59,459 bases of DNA, from positions 32,001 to 91,459 of the forward strand of contig JALSNJ010000033.1 in the NCBI GenBank assembly GCA_026987025.1, given 5' to 3'. Within the stretch, counting starts at the first letter, position 1, and each line of letters begins with the position of its first letter. Made by a program: the position numbers and the translations under genes. Below the pieces are notes generated by a model. It was not told the DNA's origin and did not search any database. It saw only the letters and a program-made list of their open reading frames with translations. Positions 38,318-45,909 of this stretch are shown piece after piece. The DNA comes from Candidatus Aminicenantota bacterium (GTDB lineage: Bacteria > Acidobacteriota > Aminicenantia > S016-38).

Positions 38318-39688
38318 ATGAATAGAAAAAGAAAACGAAAAGTAATAAATAATCTCCAACAATCATTATTCATGGAACAGATTGAACAAGTTATATCAAC
38401 GAGTATATATCCAGCAGATTCCGTGAGAGAGAAGCTTGAATCCAAGTTTAAAGATAGAATGCGTGAAGAGCTAAAATTAAACACTTCTGTATCTTATGTA
38501 GGTAATAAGAGAATTCCTTTCTTGAGGATTTATAGGTATAAAGAGGCGTTTGCTTTTAATTTTGTTAAAGATTTTCTTAAAAGATTTGGTGCAAATTCTG
38601 ATGATTATGTATTTGACCCATTTTCAGGTTTGGGAACAACAATGTTTACTTCTATGATTTATGGTATTCCCTCAATAGGTATCGACAAATTACCAGTTGC
38701 TTATTTTATATCAAAGACACTCCCAAGATTATTGTTTTTGAAAGAGAACGAAGTAAAAGAGGTATGGGACTCAATCAAACCAAGAATAGGAAAAAGCAAA
38801 CCGGCCGATGTAGCAATGGATGTTCCAATCATGCAGGTTGCATTTAGTGAGGAAAACCTTTTGCTTCTAAGAAAGCTGAAATCTCTAATAGATGAACTTT
38901 CTGAGCCGAATAGAGATATTTTTCTTTTGTTATTCTTTTCGATTCTTGAAGAGTGCAGCTTTACATCCAAGGACGGACAGTTTCTCAGACTTAGACGAGA
39001 CAAGAAGGTATCTAACCCAATAGAAGCATTGAGTAAGAAAGTTGCACAAGTTGAAGAAGACATACGACACATGAGATTTCTTTATCCAGGCCTCACTATC
39101 AATAAAGAAGTTTTTCCTGATGTTTATCTTGGAGATACTAGGGATCTATCTAACATAAAATTCAGGAAAAGACCTACGATCATTATTACTTCTCCACCTT
39201 ATGCTAATAGATACGACTATACGAGAACTTATTCTTTAGAATTATGTTTTCATTTTGTAAAGAATTTTGAGGAACTTAAAGCCATTCGTTTCGGAATTCT
39301 GAGGTCACATATAGAATCAAAAGTAAGAAAAGGTGAAAAACCACCCCATCCAGCAGTCGAGGAAGTAATTGAAGCTCTTTCAAGAAAGAAATTAAATAAT
39401 CCCAAAATACCAGACATGATTACAGCTTATTTTGTTGATATGCAAAAAGTCATAAACGAATGGTATAGGGTTTTAGCTCCAGGTGCAAAAGTGGCAATGG
39501 TGGTAGATAATGTCCGATTTGAAGGCGAGATGATACCTGTTGACTTAATTTTATCTGAAATGGCTGAAAAAGTAGGCTTTGATGTCAAAGAGATTATTGT
39601 CGCTCGCTATAAAGGAAATAGTTCCCAGCAAATGAAGAAATATGGAAGAGTTCCTGTTAGAGAAAGCATTGTTGTATGGGAAAGGTGA
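38318..39688 (+). CDS. DNA methyltransferase of a type II R-M system (SPPY type)
   Basis: A 456-residue amino-methyltransferase. The AdoMet-binding motif I is DPFSGLGTT (100-108) and the catalytic motif IV is TSPPY (291-295), about 190 residues later. This order suggests an alpha-class layout with the target-recognition region between them. S-P-P-Y is typical of N4-cytosine enzymes, though N6-adenine is not excluded. It would protect host DNA from the endonuclease encoded 5 bases downstream. Composition is far more AT-rich than the flanking genes (AAA, ATT and TTT codons), indicating transfer. Shine-Dalgarno GAGGAG. Confidence 0.88.
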   Translation: MNRKRKRKVINNLQQSLFMEQIEQVISTSIYPADSVREKLESKFKDRMREELKLNTSVSYVGNKRIPFLRIYRYKEAFAFNFVKDFLKRFGANSDDYVFDPFSGLGTTMFTSMIYGIPSIGIDKLPVAYFISKTLPRLLFLKENEVKEVWDSIKPRIGKSKPADVAMDVPIMQVAFSEENLLLLRKLKSLIDELSEPNRDIFLLLFFSILEECSFTSKDGQFLRLRRDKKVSNPIEALSKKVAQVEEDIRHMRFLYPGLTINKEVFPDVYLGDTRDLSNIKFRKRPTIIITSPPYANRYDYTRTYSLELCFHFVKNFEELKAIRFGILRSHIESKVRKGEKPPHPAVEEVIEALSRKKLNNPKIPDMITAYFVDMQKVINEWYRVLAPGAKVAMVVDNVRFEGEMIPVDLILSEMAEKVGFDVKEIIVARYKGNSSQQMKKYGRVPVRESIVVWER

Positions 39689-39693
39689 TTAAG

Positions 39694-40662
39694 ATGCCGT
39701 CTGATAAAGAAAAAGAGAGCTGGACGATCGATCAGATCACTAAAAGTGAGTTTTTTCACCAAAAACTCCATGAATGGGGTCTATTGGAAATCGTTTATGA
39801 GCTTGAAGCTATAAAAGGGGAAGAACTTGAATGGGATTTGGAAAAACTAAACATAAGTCCCAAAGCATGGAATAAAATTATTCATAGAGGTATCAAACCG
39901 ATAAGGGTCTTCTGCCATCCTGACGTTTTGAAAGAAAATTCAAAGAGAATCAGTTATTACAGAATGCTTGCTATGGTTTCTCAAAAATCAATGTCAAAAG
40001 TCGGATTAGCTGTAAATGGTTATGAAGATGGACGAAAGAGTTTTGATGATGCCACAGCTCTTGAAATTTCTAAGCACCTAAACAAGATTATAAGCATTCT
40101 TATAGAACATGATGAGAAAATAGATGCAAGGGAATTTGATTTGTGGCGTGGAATGGCAGCTGGTTCTCAAGCTCAAGGTTCGTGGCAAAATACAAAAGGT
40201 GACCGAGCGGAGATTGTTGTCAAGGAGTTAATCGAAAGAAGAGTCAGAGAAAAAGGGTTGATAATTAAGGAAATCCTTCATGGAAAGAGTGAAAAATTCG
40301 AATTAAAGGATGGACGAGTATTAGTAATGGGTAGTGAGCCTGATATTGGGATATATAAAAATAATACTATTCAAATTGCTGTGGAAATAAAAGGAGGTAT
40401 TGATCCAGCAGGTGTGCTTGAACGATTTGGAGCAGCTCTAAAGAGTTTAAGAAGAGCAAAACAGGAAAATCCTGAATCAATCACAATATTGATCATGCAA
40501 AGGGTATCTCTTACTTCCAGAGCCGAAGAAGAAATTAGTAAGAGCAAAGCAATCATAGACCATTTCTTTACGATTGAAGATGTGATAGGTAATGAGGATT
40601 TAAGAAAACAATTGTTTAAGGTGATGAATATTGACATGCCCCCATTTTTTGGAAAAATTTAA
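39694..40662 (+). CDS. Type II restriction endonuclease, possibly XcyI-like
   Basis: A 322-residue protein from the start at 39694, chosen because AAGGTGAT precedes it and it follows the methyltransferase stop by 5 bases; an in-frame ATG at 39676 would add six residues. The PD-(D/E)XK nuclease core is visible about two-thirds along: S-E-P-D (D at about 217) then, 14 residues on, E-I-K (VEIKGG). Size and pattern recall the XcyI family (CCCGGG cutters), but that assignment is from memory and the cut site is unproven. AT-rich like its partner. Confidence 0.75.
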   Translation: MPSDKEKESWTIDQITKSEFFHQKLHEWGLLEIVYELEAIKGEELEWDLEKLNISPKAWNKIIHRGIKPIRVFCHPDVLKENSKRISYYRMLAMVSQKSMSKVGLAVNGYEDGRKSFDDATALEISKHLNKIISILIEHDEKIDAREFDLWRGMAAGSQAQGSWQNTKGDRAEIVVKELIERRVREKGLIIKEILHGKSEKFELKDGRVLVMGSEPDIGIYKNNTIQIAVEIKGGIDPAGVLERFGAALKSLRRAKQENPESITILIMQRVSLTSRAEEEISKSKAIIDHFFTIEDVIGNEDLRKQLFKVMNIDMPPFFGKI

Positions 40663-40675
40663 TGTTATGGTTATA

Positions 40676-40798
40676 TTATACACGGTGGGATAGGCTCCAT
40701 TGCTTGTAAAACTCCGCCGGGGTTTTATATCCTAAGGCAGAGTGGGGCCGCTCTTCGTTGTAGAAGCTAAATTTGATATGCCCTAATTTTTGGCTTTT
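40676..40798 (-). pseudogene. 3' remnant of an IS3-family transposase gene
   Basis: The minus strand encodes KSQKLGHIKFSF then YNEERPHSALGYKTPAEFY and ends at a TAA (40676-40678). The YN-x-x-RPHSALGY-x-TPAEF block is the hallmark C-terminus of IS3-family OrfB transposases. An in-frame stop at 40799-40801 cuts it off, so only about 40 codons remain. No inverted repeats are seen. It marks the right end of the acquired island. Confidence 0.88.
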
Positions 40799-40817
40799 TT
40801 AAATTTTCAGGAGATGA

Positions 40818-42467
40818 TTACCTGGGATGGATGGGGGGAGGAGGCAAAGGAGTTGCCGCCCGAAATCTGTAAAGTTTCCCTCCCCCAGGGCGAAGTCTTA
40901 CCCTGAACCAGGCCTCTCTTCCCTCCCTCTTAAAGGGGACCTCTTCCCAGACCCCCCTTTCCACATTGAAAACCTCCAGCTCTAAAAGGGGGGCGTGCAT
41001 CAGGACGGTGCTCCGCAGGGGTTCTTTATAGCTCCTGTTCATGAGCATGAAGTATTCTCCGCCTTCCCCGTCCCGGAAAAAGCCCACTATCATCGTTCCC
41101 TCCCCCTGATTTTCTATCAGGTATTCTATCTTTCCCTCCACCCTGTAGCTCATGTCGGTGTGATAAACTCCGGTGCTCTTCAGGTGGACCATTATGGGCC
41201 CCAGGGCGTTTATTTCCCTGTTTATCTTCTGCAGGGAACGGTAAATCTTCTCCCTGTCCGGGCTTCCCAGGACCCCCCAGGGATGGTCCCAGTGGAACCA
41301 GATTATCCCGTGGACCCCGTAGGTAAGGGAGGTGTAAACAAGCCACCGGTGCTCAGCCTCGTTGGGGGTTCTCCAGTCAAGGTAAGAGGCCTCCGTGCCG
41401 TTGGTGCCCACGGCCTGCACTATGTTGTAAAAGGGGATGTCGTATAGGAGGGCGAACTTCCTTATTCTGGCTATCTGGTCAAAGTAGTAATCCTGCTCGT
41501 CGTATCCCCCGTTGTAGAATATGTATCTGTCGTAGCAGAGGAGTTCGGCCTTGGTGGTCTGAAGGAAGTTCTCCACATAGCTGTCGTCCCCTATGGGTTT
41601 TTCCCCTTCCCTTTCCGGAGGGAAATAAGGCCACAGGTTTACCAGCGCGGGCCTTTCCGGGTCGTCCTTCCTCAGTCTGGCTATTACCCTGGCTATGTTG
41701 GGGAAGGCGGTCTCGTAGGGTTCGTCGCAGAGGTAATAGCCTATGAGGTATTTGTCATCCCTGTGTCTTTCCACGGCCAGGTCAATTTTCCTCAGCATAT
41801 CCTCGGTGATGGGAGGGGGAGGGTTTTCTGGTTCCCCCCGTAGCAGCTCTTCCCCCACGATGTCCGCTATGTCCAGAAGGTAGGTGAACTTGAACTTGTG
41901 GACCTTTTCTATGAGGGCATCCTCGTCCCTCACCCAAAGGAGATTGGGGAAGTTGGCGGCCTTGTAGTATTCAAATACGGAGTCTTCGTAGGGAGGGCCT
42001 CTGTAGGCATAGGGAGGGTTGTAGGCGCTAAGCAGGAAGAGCTTTTCCTCCCAGTATTTGTCCGTAACTTCCACCTGAATCGCTTTGCTCAGGGAAAATC
42101 CTGAGCAGGTTATCTTCAGGCTCACCCTGTATCTTCCGGGGCTTAAAAACTCGGCTTCCCAGAGGAGACTGACGGTTTCGCCCTTCTTTAAAGAGCCCAG
42201 GTTCCTGGGGGAAGTCCCCCTCTTTAGCCTGGCTTCGCCGGGCAGGATGAGGCTAACGGAGGCGTTCTCTACATTCCTTTCCGCCTTTATCTCAGCGTAG
42301 AAGGGAACGGTCCTGCCCACCTTCAGCACCGTCCTCAGGGGAAAGAACTTCACTATTTTTATGGCAGAGCCTGCCCCTGCGGCCCGGTGGGCAAGGACAA
42401 AAAAGAGGAGGGTCAATGCGATTATTTCTGAATAGGATTTCCCTTTCCTTAGGCCGGGCGTTTCCAT
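40818..42467 (-). CDS. Secreted glycoside-hydrolase-like TIM-barrel protein
   Basis: A 549-residue protein with an N-terminal export signal (hydrophobic stretch 14-32). Residues 40-135 form an Ig/CARDB-like beta domain, and 140-440 a barrel of the kind in GH5/GH42-type enzymes. The stretch IGYYLCDEPYE (242-252) puts D248/E249 at a likely acid/base position, and IIWFHWDHP follows later. A C-terminal beta domain closes it. The family and sugar are not certain and the enzyme may be divergent. The ATG lies 6 bases after a TGGTAAAAT box with no Shine-Dalgarno. Confidence 0.72.
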   Translation of the reverse strand: METPGLRKGKSYSEIIALTLLFFVLAHRAAGAGSAIKIVKFFPLRTVLKVGRTVPFYAEIKAERNVENASVSLILPGEARLKRGTSPRNLGSLKKGETVSLLWEAEFLSPGRYRVSLKITCSGFSLSKAIQVEVTDKYWEEKLFLLSAYNPPYAYRGPPYEDSVFEYYKAANFPNLLWVRDEDALIEKVHKFKFTYLLDIADIVGEELLRGEPENPPPPITEDMLRKIDLAVERHRDDKYLIGYYLCDEPYETAFPNIARVIARLRKDDPERPALVNLWPYFPPEREGEKPIGDDSYVENFLQTTKAELLCYDRYIFYNGGYDEQDYYFDQIARIRKFALLYDIPFYNIVQAVGTNGTEASYLDWRTPNEAEHRWLVYTSLTYGVHGIIWFHWDHPWGVLGSPDREKIYRSLQKINREINALGPIMVHLKSTGVYHTDMSYRVEGKIEYLIENQGEGTMIVGFFRDGEGGEYFMLMNRSYKEPLRSTVLMHAPLLELEVFNVERGVWEEVPFKREGREAWFRVRLRPGGGKLYRFRAATPLPPPPIHPR

Positions 42468-42473
42468 GTCTTT

Positions 42474-42482
42474 ATTTTACCA
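42474..42482 (-). promoter_or_regulatory. Extended -10 of the glycoside-hydrolase-like gene (leaderless)
   Basis: On the minus strand, TGGTAAAAT (42482-42474) ends 6 bases (AAAGAC) before the ATG at 42467. A TATAAT further upstream (42501-42496) could serve a second start with a normal leader. Confidence 0.5.
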
Positions 42483-42517
42483 GAGAGCGCGGGGGATTAT
42501 AAAAATCTCAGTTAAGG

Positions 42518-42546
42518 TTGACCCCCTTCCTTCCAGGGGATATACT
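42518..42546 (+). promoter_or_regulatory. Promoter of the alkaline-phosphatase-superfamily gene
   Basis: TTGACC (42518-42523), 17 bases, TATACT (42541-42546). The predicted leader is only about 11 bases and contains the CGGAGG Shine-Dalgarno. Confidence 0.7.
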
Positions 42547-42563
42547 CATTTTCGGAGGCAAAG

Positions 42564-44390
42564 TTGAAGGGTTGGGCCTGGAAATTTCTTCTTTCTTTGA
42601 TGGCTTTGGGCTTTGTCCTGGTCCTTTATTTTTACCTCAGGCCAGGGAAAGGGGTTTTCCGCCTTTCTGCCCGGTTTCCCTCCAGGGCAGTTCGTCTGGA
42701 ATACTCCATCCTTCAGGCAGGGGTTAAAATTCACTTTAAGATAAGGGCCGAGGGAGGGAAGGTCAGCGTTAAGTCTGGAAGCCATCGCTTCGTCTTTCCG
42801 GGTTTTTTTCTTTCGTCCAGCGCCCGGAGTGTGAGTTTTAAAAACCGGTTCTGTGGGGAGAGGTGCCGGATAAGTTTTCATTACTTTCAACCGGAGTTCG
42901 GAGGGGGTCGTGGCAACCTCCTCTTCAAGGTTTTGAGAAAGGGAAAGGTTGTTTTCCAGCGGGAGCTGGAAGGCTACAATCGGGTTAATTTTTTCTCCGA
43001 AGCGGTGAATTTGAAGAAAGGAGACCTTCTTGTCTTTGAAAAGTCCGGTAGGGTTTTTGCTTTGGCCGGCAGGCCGGTGCTTTCAAGGGCCAGGGAAAGG
43101 GCCTTCGTTTTTCTCATCGGGGTGGATACTCTCAGGAGGGACTCCATAGGGGTTTATAATCCCTACAAAAAGTGCAGCCCCAACATTGACCGCTTCAGCC
43201 GGGGGGCGGTGGTTTTTGAAAACGCCTTTTCCACTACTTCCTGGACCCTTCCCGCCTTTACCTCAGTTTTTACTGCCCTTTATCCTGAAAGACACGGGGT
43301 AAATTTTCGCACCTCTACCATAGACCCCTCCCTGCTGCTCACCAGGAGGCTTCAGGAGAAATTTTATACCCTGGCCTTTACCGGGGACTTCTTCGTCTCC
43401 AGCCGCCAGAACTTTTACCACGGCTTTGATTACTTTGAGGAGTCCTCCGACGACCCCAACCTTCCCACCGCCGCCGAAGACCTTTTTAAAAAGGTCGGCA
43501 GGATTCTGGACAGGCTTCCCGGCAGGAGTTTTCTTTTCCTTCACACCTATCAGTTGCATCTTCCTTATCTCCCTGAGAGGGAGCTGGCCCGGGAGTATTA
43601 CAGGAAGATAGGGTTAAAAGACGGTCTCTTCGCCCTGCGGCGCTTAAACATCCACGGAGAAGGGGACTTTAATAAGGGGTTGCCTGAGGAAAAAAGGGCC
43701 CGGATTTTCAGGGACCTTTACGATGCCGGGGTTTACACCTTTGACAGGAGGTTCGGGGAGTTCATAGAGCTTTTAAAGAAAAGGGGAATCTATCGGAATT
43801 CCATGATAATTCTCTTCTCTGACCACGGGGAGGAATTTGCCGAGCACGGAGGATGGACCCATGGACACACTCTCTACAACGAGCTTTTAAGGGTTCCTCT
43901 CATAGTGAAACTCCCCGGACAGGAGGAAGGAAAGCTGGTGATGAGGCCCGTTTCCATAGTGGACATCCTGCCCACGGTTTTGCGATTTTACGGGCTCTCT
44001 CTCCCCCAACGGGTTGACGGACTGGACCTTTTGGGAGGAGAAAAGGGCCAGAGGCTTCTCAGGGCTTATCTGGCTCCGGAGGGCATAAGGAAGGGGGTGG
44101 GGGGAAAGGTGGCTTATATATTCGGAGAATACAAGATTATAAGGAATCAGAGGGTTGAAAAGGAGCAGGAGGGGGTTCCCATATCCTCCCCGGCCTACAG
44201 AGGACTCCTGGAGGTTTACAACTGGAGGGCGGACCCAGGCGAGAGGGAGAATCTCCTGAGAAGGGTCAAAGACCCGGAAATAATCCGCCTCATAAAGATG
44301 ATATCCAGGGAGAAATTCCTCAGGGAGGAGAAGAGGAAACAGCTTCCTTCGGAGCTTTACCAAAAGCTCAAGACCCTGGGTTACAATTGA
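42564..44390 (+). CDS. Membrane-anchored alkaline-phosphatase-superfamily enzyme (sulfatase fold)
   Basis: A 608-residue protein starting at TTG, with CGGAGG 5 bases before it. An N-terminal membrane anchor (about 8-25) precedes a beta-rich region and the sulfatase-fold domain: D188 in GVDTLRRDS, T228 in TTSWTLPAF, and the metal motif SDHGEEF with GHTLYNE. The formylglycine motif C/S-x-P-x-R of true sulfatases is absent; T228 occupies the nucleophile position, as in phosphoethanolamine transferases and LtaS. It is thus more likely a phosphotransferase or phosphodiesterase on envelope lipids or polymers. The transporter gene follows 1 base later. Confidence 0.82.
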   Translation: MKGWAWKFLLSLMALGFVLVLYFYLRPGKGVFRLSARFPSRAVRLEYSILQAGVKIHFKIRAEGGKVSVKSGSHRFVFPGFFLSSSARSVSFKNRFCGERCRISFHYFQPEFGGGRGNLLFKVLRKGKVVFQRELEGYNRVNFFSEAVNLKKGDLLVFEKSGRVFALAGRPVLSRARERAFVFLIGVDTLRRDSIGVYNPYKKCSPNIDRFSRGAVVFENAFSTTSWTLPAFTSVFTALYPERHGVNFRTSTIDPSLLLTRRLQEKFYTLAFTGDFFVSSRQNFYHGFDYFEESSDDPNLPTAAEDLFKKVGRILDRLPGRSFLFLHTYQLHLPYLPERELAREYYRKIGLKDGLFALRRLNIHGEGDFNKGLPEEKRARIFRDLYDAGVYTFDRRFGEFIELLKKRGIYRNSMIILFSDHGEEFAEHGGWTHGHTLYNELLRVPLIVKLPGQEEGKLVMRPVSIVDILPTVLRFYGLSLPQRVDGLDLLGGEKGQRLLRAYLAPEGIRKGVGGKVAYIFGEYKIIRNQRVEKEQEGVPISSPAYRGLLEVYNWRADPGERENLLRRVKDPEIIRLIKMISREKFLREEKRKQLPSELYQKLKTLGYN

Positions 44391-44391
44391 A

Positions 44392-45273
44392 ATGAAACCC
44401 TCCGCAGGCAGTCCCGGAAAAGAGGGGAGGCCTGTTTACTTTCCCCTGGTTTTCCTCCTGGGTGGTCTATCCATATCTTTTGCCAGCATCTTTATAAAGC
44501 TCTGCCGTGATGTCCCTTCCCTGGTGATTTCAGCCTACAGAACCTCCCTGGTGAGCCTTTTTCTCCTTCCGTTGTTTTTGGGGAAGTTTGAGAAGGCATC
44601 ATTTAATCAGGTTTTGATGTGTCTTGCCTCCGGAACAGGATTAGCCCTCCACTTTGCCTTCTGGATAGCCTCCCTCAAGTACACCACCGTGGCCTCTTCC
44701 CTTTTTATTTTTTCCGTTTATCCTTTCATTACAGCCATTCTCGCCAGGCTATTTTTAAGGGAAAGGGTCCCGGCCAACTTTGTCCTGGGAACCCTTCTGG
44801 CGCTGGCAGGCGTAGGAATAATTTTTTCCCTGGACTTTTCTTCGGCGGTCCTCACCAAAGGAAATCTTCTCTCCTTGCTGGGTGCCCTGGCCTTTTCCCT
44901 GTATTTCCTGCCCGGGAGGGTTGCCAGAAGGGAGATGAAGTTGCTGGAATATCTGTTCCTGGTTTACGGCTGGGCCTCCCTTCTGCTCGTTCTCGCATCT
45001 TTTCTGGCAGGGGAGAAGTTTACCGGATACAGTCCGAAGGCTTATCTATACTTAGTTTTGCTGGCCGTGGTTTCCCAGGGGCTGGGGCATTCTTCTTTCA
45101 ATTGGGCTCTGCGATATGTTAAAACCGGCCTGGTGGCCCTTACCACCCTGGTGGAACCCATAGGAGCCACCCTCCTGGCTTGGTTAATGCTCGGTGAAAG
45201 GGTGGGGACAGGGAAGGCCGTGGGAATGGCTCTGGTGGGCTTGGGGATTTTCATCGCCTGGCTGAGAGAATAG
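44392..45273 (+). CDS. EamA/DMT-family transporter
   Basis: A 293-residue protein with ten predicted membrane helices arranged as two EamA repeats. Typical segments are ISAYRTSLVSLFLLPLF, SLKYTTVASSLFIFSVYPFITAIL and ALTTLVEPIGATLLAWLMLGE. Members export amino acids, metabolites or nucleotide sugars; the substrate cannot be predicted. It follows the sulfatase-fold gene by 1 base, so the two may be functionally linked. Its stop is 3 bases from the stop of the nucleotidyltransferase gene on the other strand. Confidence 0.92.
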   Translation: MKPSAGSPGKEGRPVYFPLVFLLGGLSISFASIFIKLCRDVPSLVISAYRTSLVSLFLLPLFLGKFEKASFNQVLMCLASGTGLALHFAFWIASLKYTTVASSLFIFSVYPFITAILARLFLRERVPANFVLGTLLALAGVGIIFSLDFSSAVLTKGNLLSLLGALAFSLYFLPGRVARREMKLLEYLFLVYGWASLLLVLASFLAGEKFTGYSPKAYLYLVLLAVVSQGLGHSSFNWALRYVKTGLVALTTLVEPIGATLLAWLMLGERVGTGKAVGMALVGLGIFIAWLRE

Positions 45274-45276
45274 GGC

Positions 45277-45723
45277 TTAAAATTTCTTGAGCTTTTCCAG
45301 GTCCAGCCTATCCTGTAGCCTTCCCGCCTCTTCCTTGGATTTTATGAGGTCCTCTTTGCTTATCAGGTAAATGGGGATATCCCCGTATCGGCTTTCTACT
45401 TTCCTGCTGTAGGCTTCTTCAAAATCAACCCCCTCTATTCCCATCAATATGTCTATCCTATTGGGGGCCACCCCTATCTGATATACCAGCTCTCTGTTGG
45501 TGAAGTCTTCCAATTTTACATCTATTAAGGGAGCTCCGAAACGCTCCAGGGCCCTCCATACCCTTTTTGCATTTTCCGGCGTAGGATTTACCCATATATC
45601 CAGGTCCTTAGTGTATCTCGGTTCGGTGTAAAATATCACAGCGTAAGCCCCCACTATGAGGTATTCAACCTTTTCTTCGTAAAAGATTCTCAACAGATCG
45701 GCGAAGTCCGGGTTGATTCCCAT
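45277..45723 (-). CDS. Nucleotidyltransferase-fold protein (DUF6036/AbiEii-like)
   Basis: A 148-residue protein with a minimal nucleotidyltransferase core: YLIVGAYAVIFY followed by RYTKDLDIWV, where D-x-D supplies metal ligands, and NRIDILMGIEGVDFEEAY further on. Such proteins occur in two-gene modules that resemble toxin-antitoxin or mobile accessory cassettes. It overlaps the small upstream gene by 59 bases in another frame, an unusually long overlap. Whether it is toxin, antitoxin or enzyme is not known. Confidence 0.82.
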   Translation of the reverse strand: MGINPDFADLLRIFYEEKVEYLIVGAYAVIFYTEPRYTKDLDIWVNPTPENAKRVWRALERFGAPLIDVKLEDFTNRELVYQIGVAPNRIDILMGIEGVDFEEAYSRKVESRYGDIPIYLISKEDLIKSKEEAGRLQDRLDLEKLKKF

Positions 45724-45883
45724 TCTTTTTCCCCCTTATGAGGTAAAACTCCTCCACCATCTCCCAGGCTATTTCCAGTTTCCTGGGACCGCTTATTTTT
45801 TTCCAGAATTCCCGGTTGAATCTTTCCTCTTCCTCCGAGCCTCTCCTGGAGAGGCGGGCTACCATCCGTCGCTTTTTCTTCAT
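45665..45883 (-). CDS. Small partner protein of the nucleotidyltransferase
   Basis: A 72-residue basic protein. Its core FNREFWKKISGPRKLEIAWEMVEE and the tail LRRSVENLLRRKG match, as I recall, a small family often found immediately before AbiEii/DUF6036-type nucleotidyltransferases. The tail is encoded within the 59-base overlap, so that overlap appears real. The ATG lies 8 bases after a TGGTATAAT box with no Shine-Dalgarno. Function unknown. Confidence 0.72.
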   Translation of the reverse strand: MKKKRRMVARLSRRGSEEEERFNREFWKKISGPRKLEIAWEMVEEFYLIRGKKNGNQPGLRRSVENLLRRKG

Positions 45884-45891
45884 CCGGGAAA

Positions 45892-45900
45892 ATTATACCA
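45892..45900 (-). promoter_or_regulatory. Extended -10 of the nucleotidyltransferase module (near-leaderless)
   Basis: On the minus strand, TGGTATAAT (45900-45892). Eight bases (TTTCCCGG) separate it from the ATG at 45883, leaving a leader of one or two bases. It lies just past the end of the aminopeptidase gene. Confidence 0.6.
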
Positions 45901-45909
45901 TTGCAGGGC

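Noticed and set aside
37897-38484. 195-codon minus-strand frame over the tRNA and island flank
   Set aside because: It runs through the tRNA gene, the attC-like element and the start of the methyltransferase, and ends in the APREGLEPPT peptide typical of tRNA-derived false genes.
37929-40817. Phage-type integration with att repeats at tRNA-Asn
   Set aside because: No copy of the tRNA 3' end and no tyrosine integrase gene could be found in the island.
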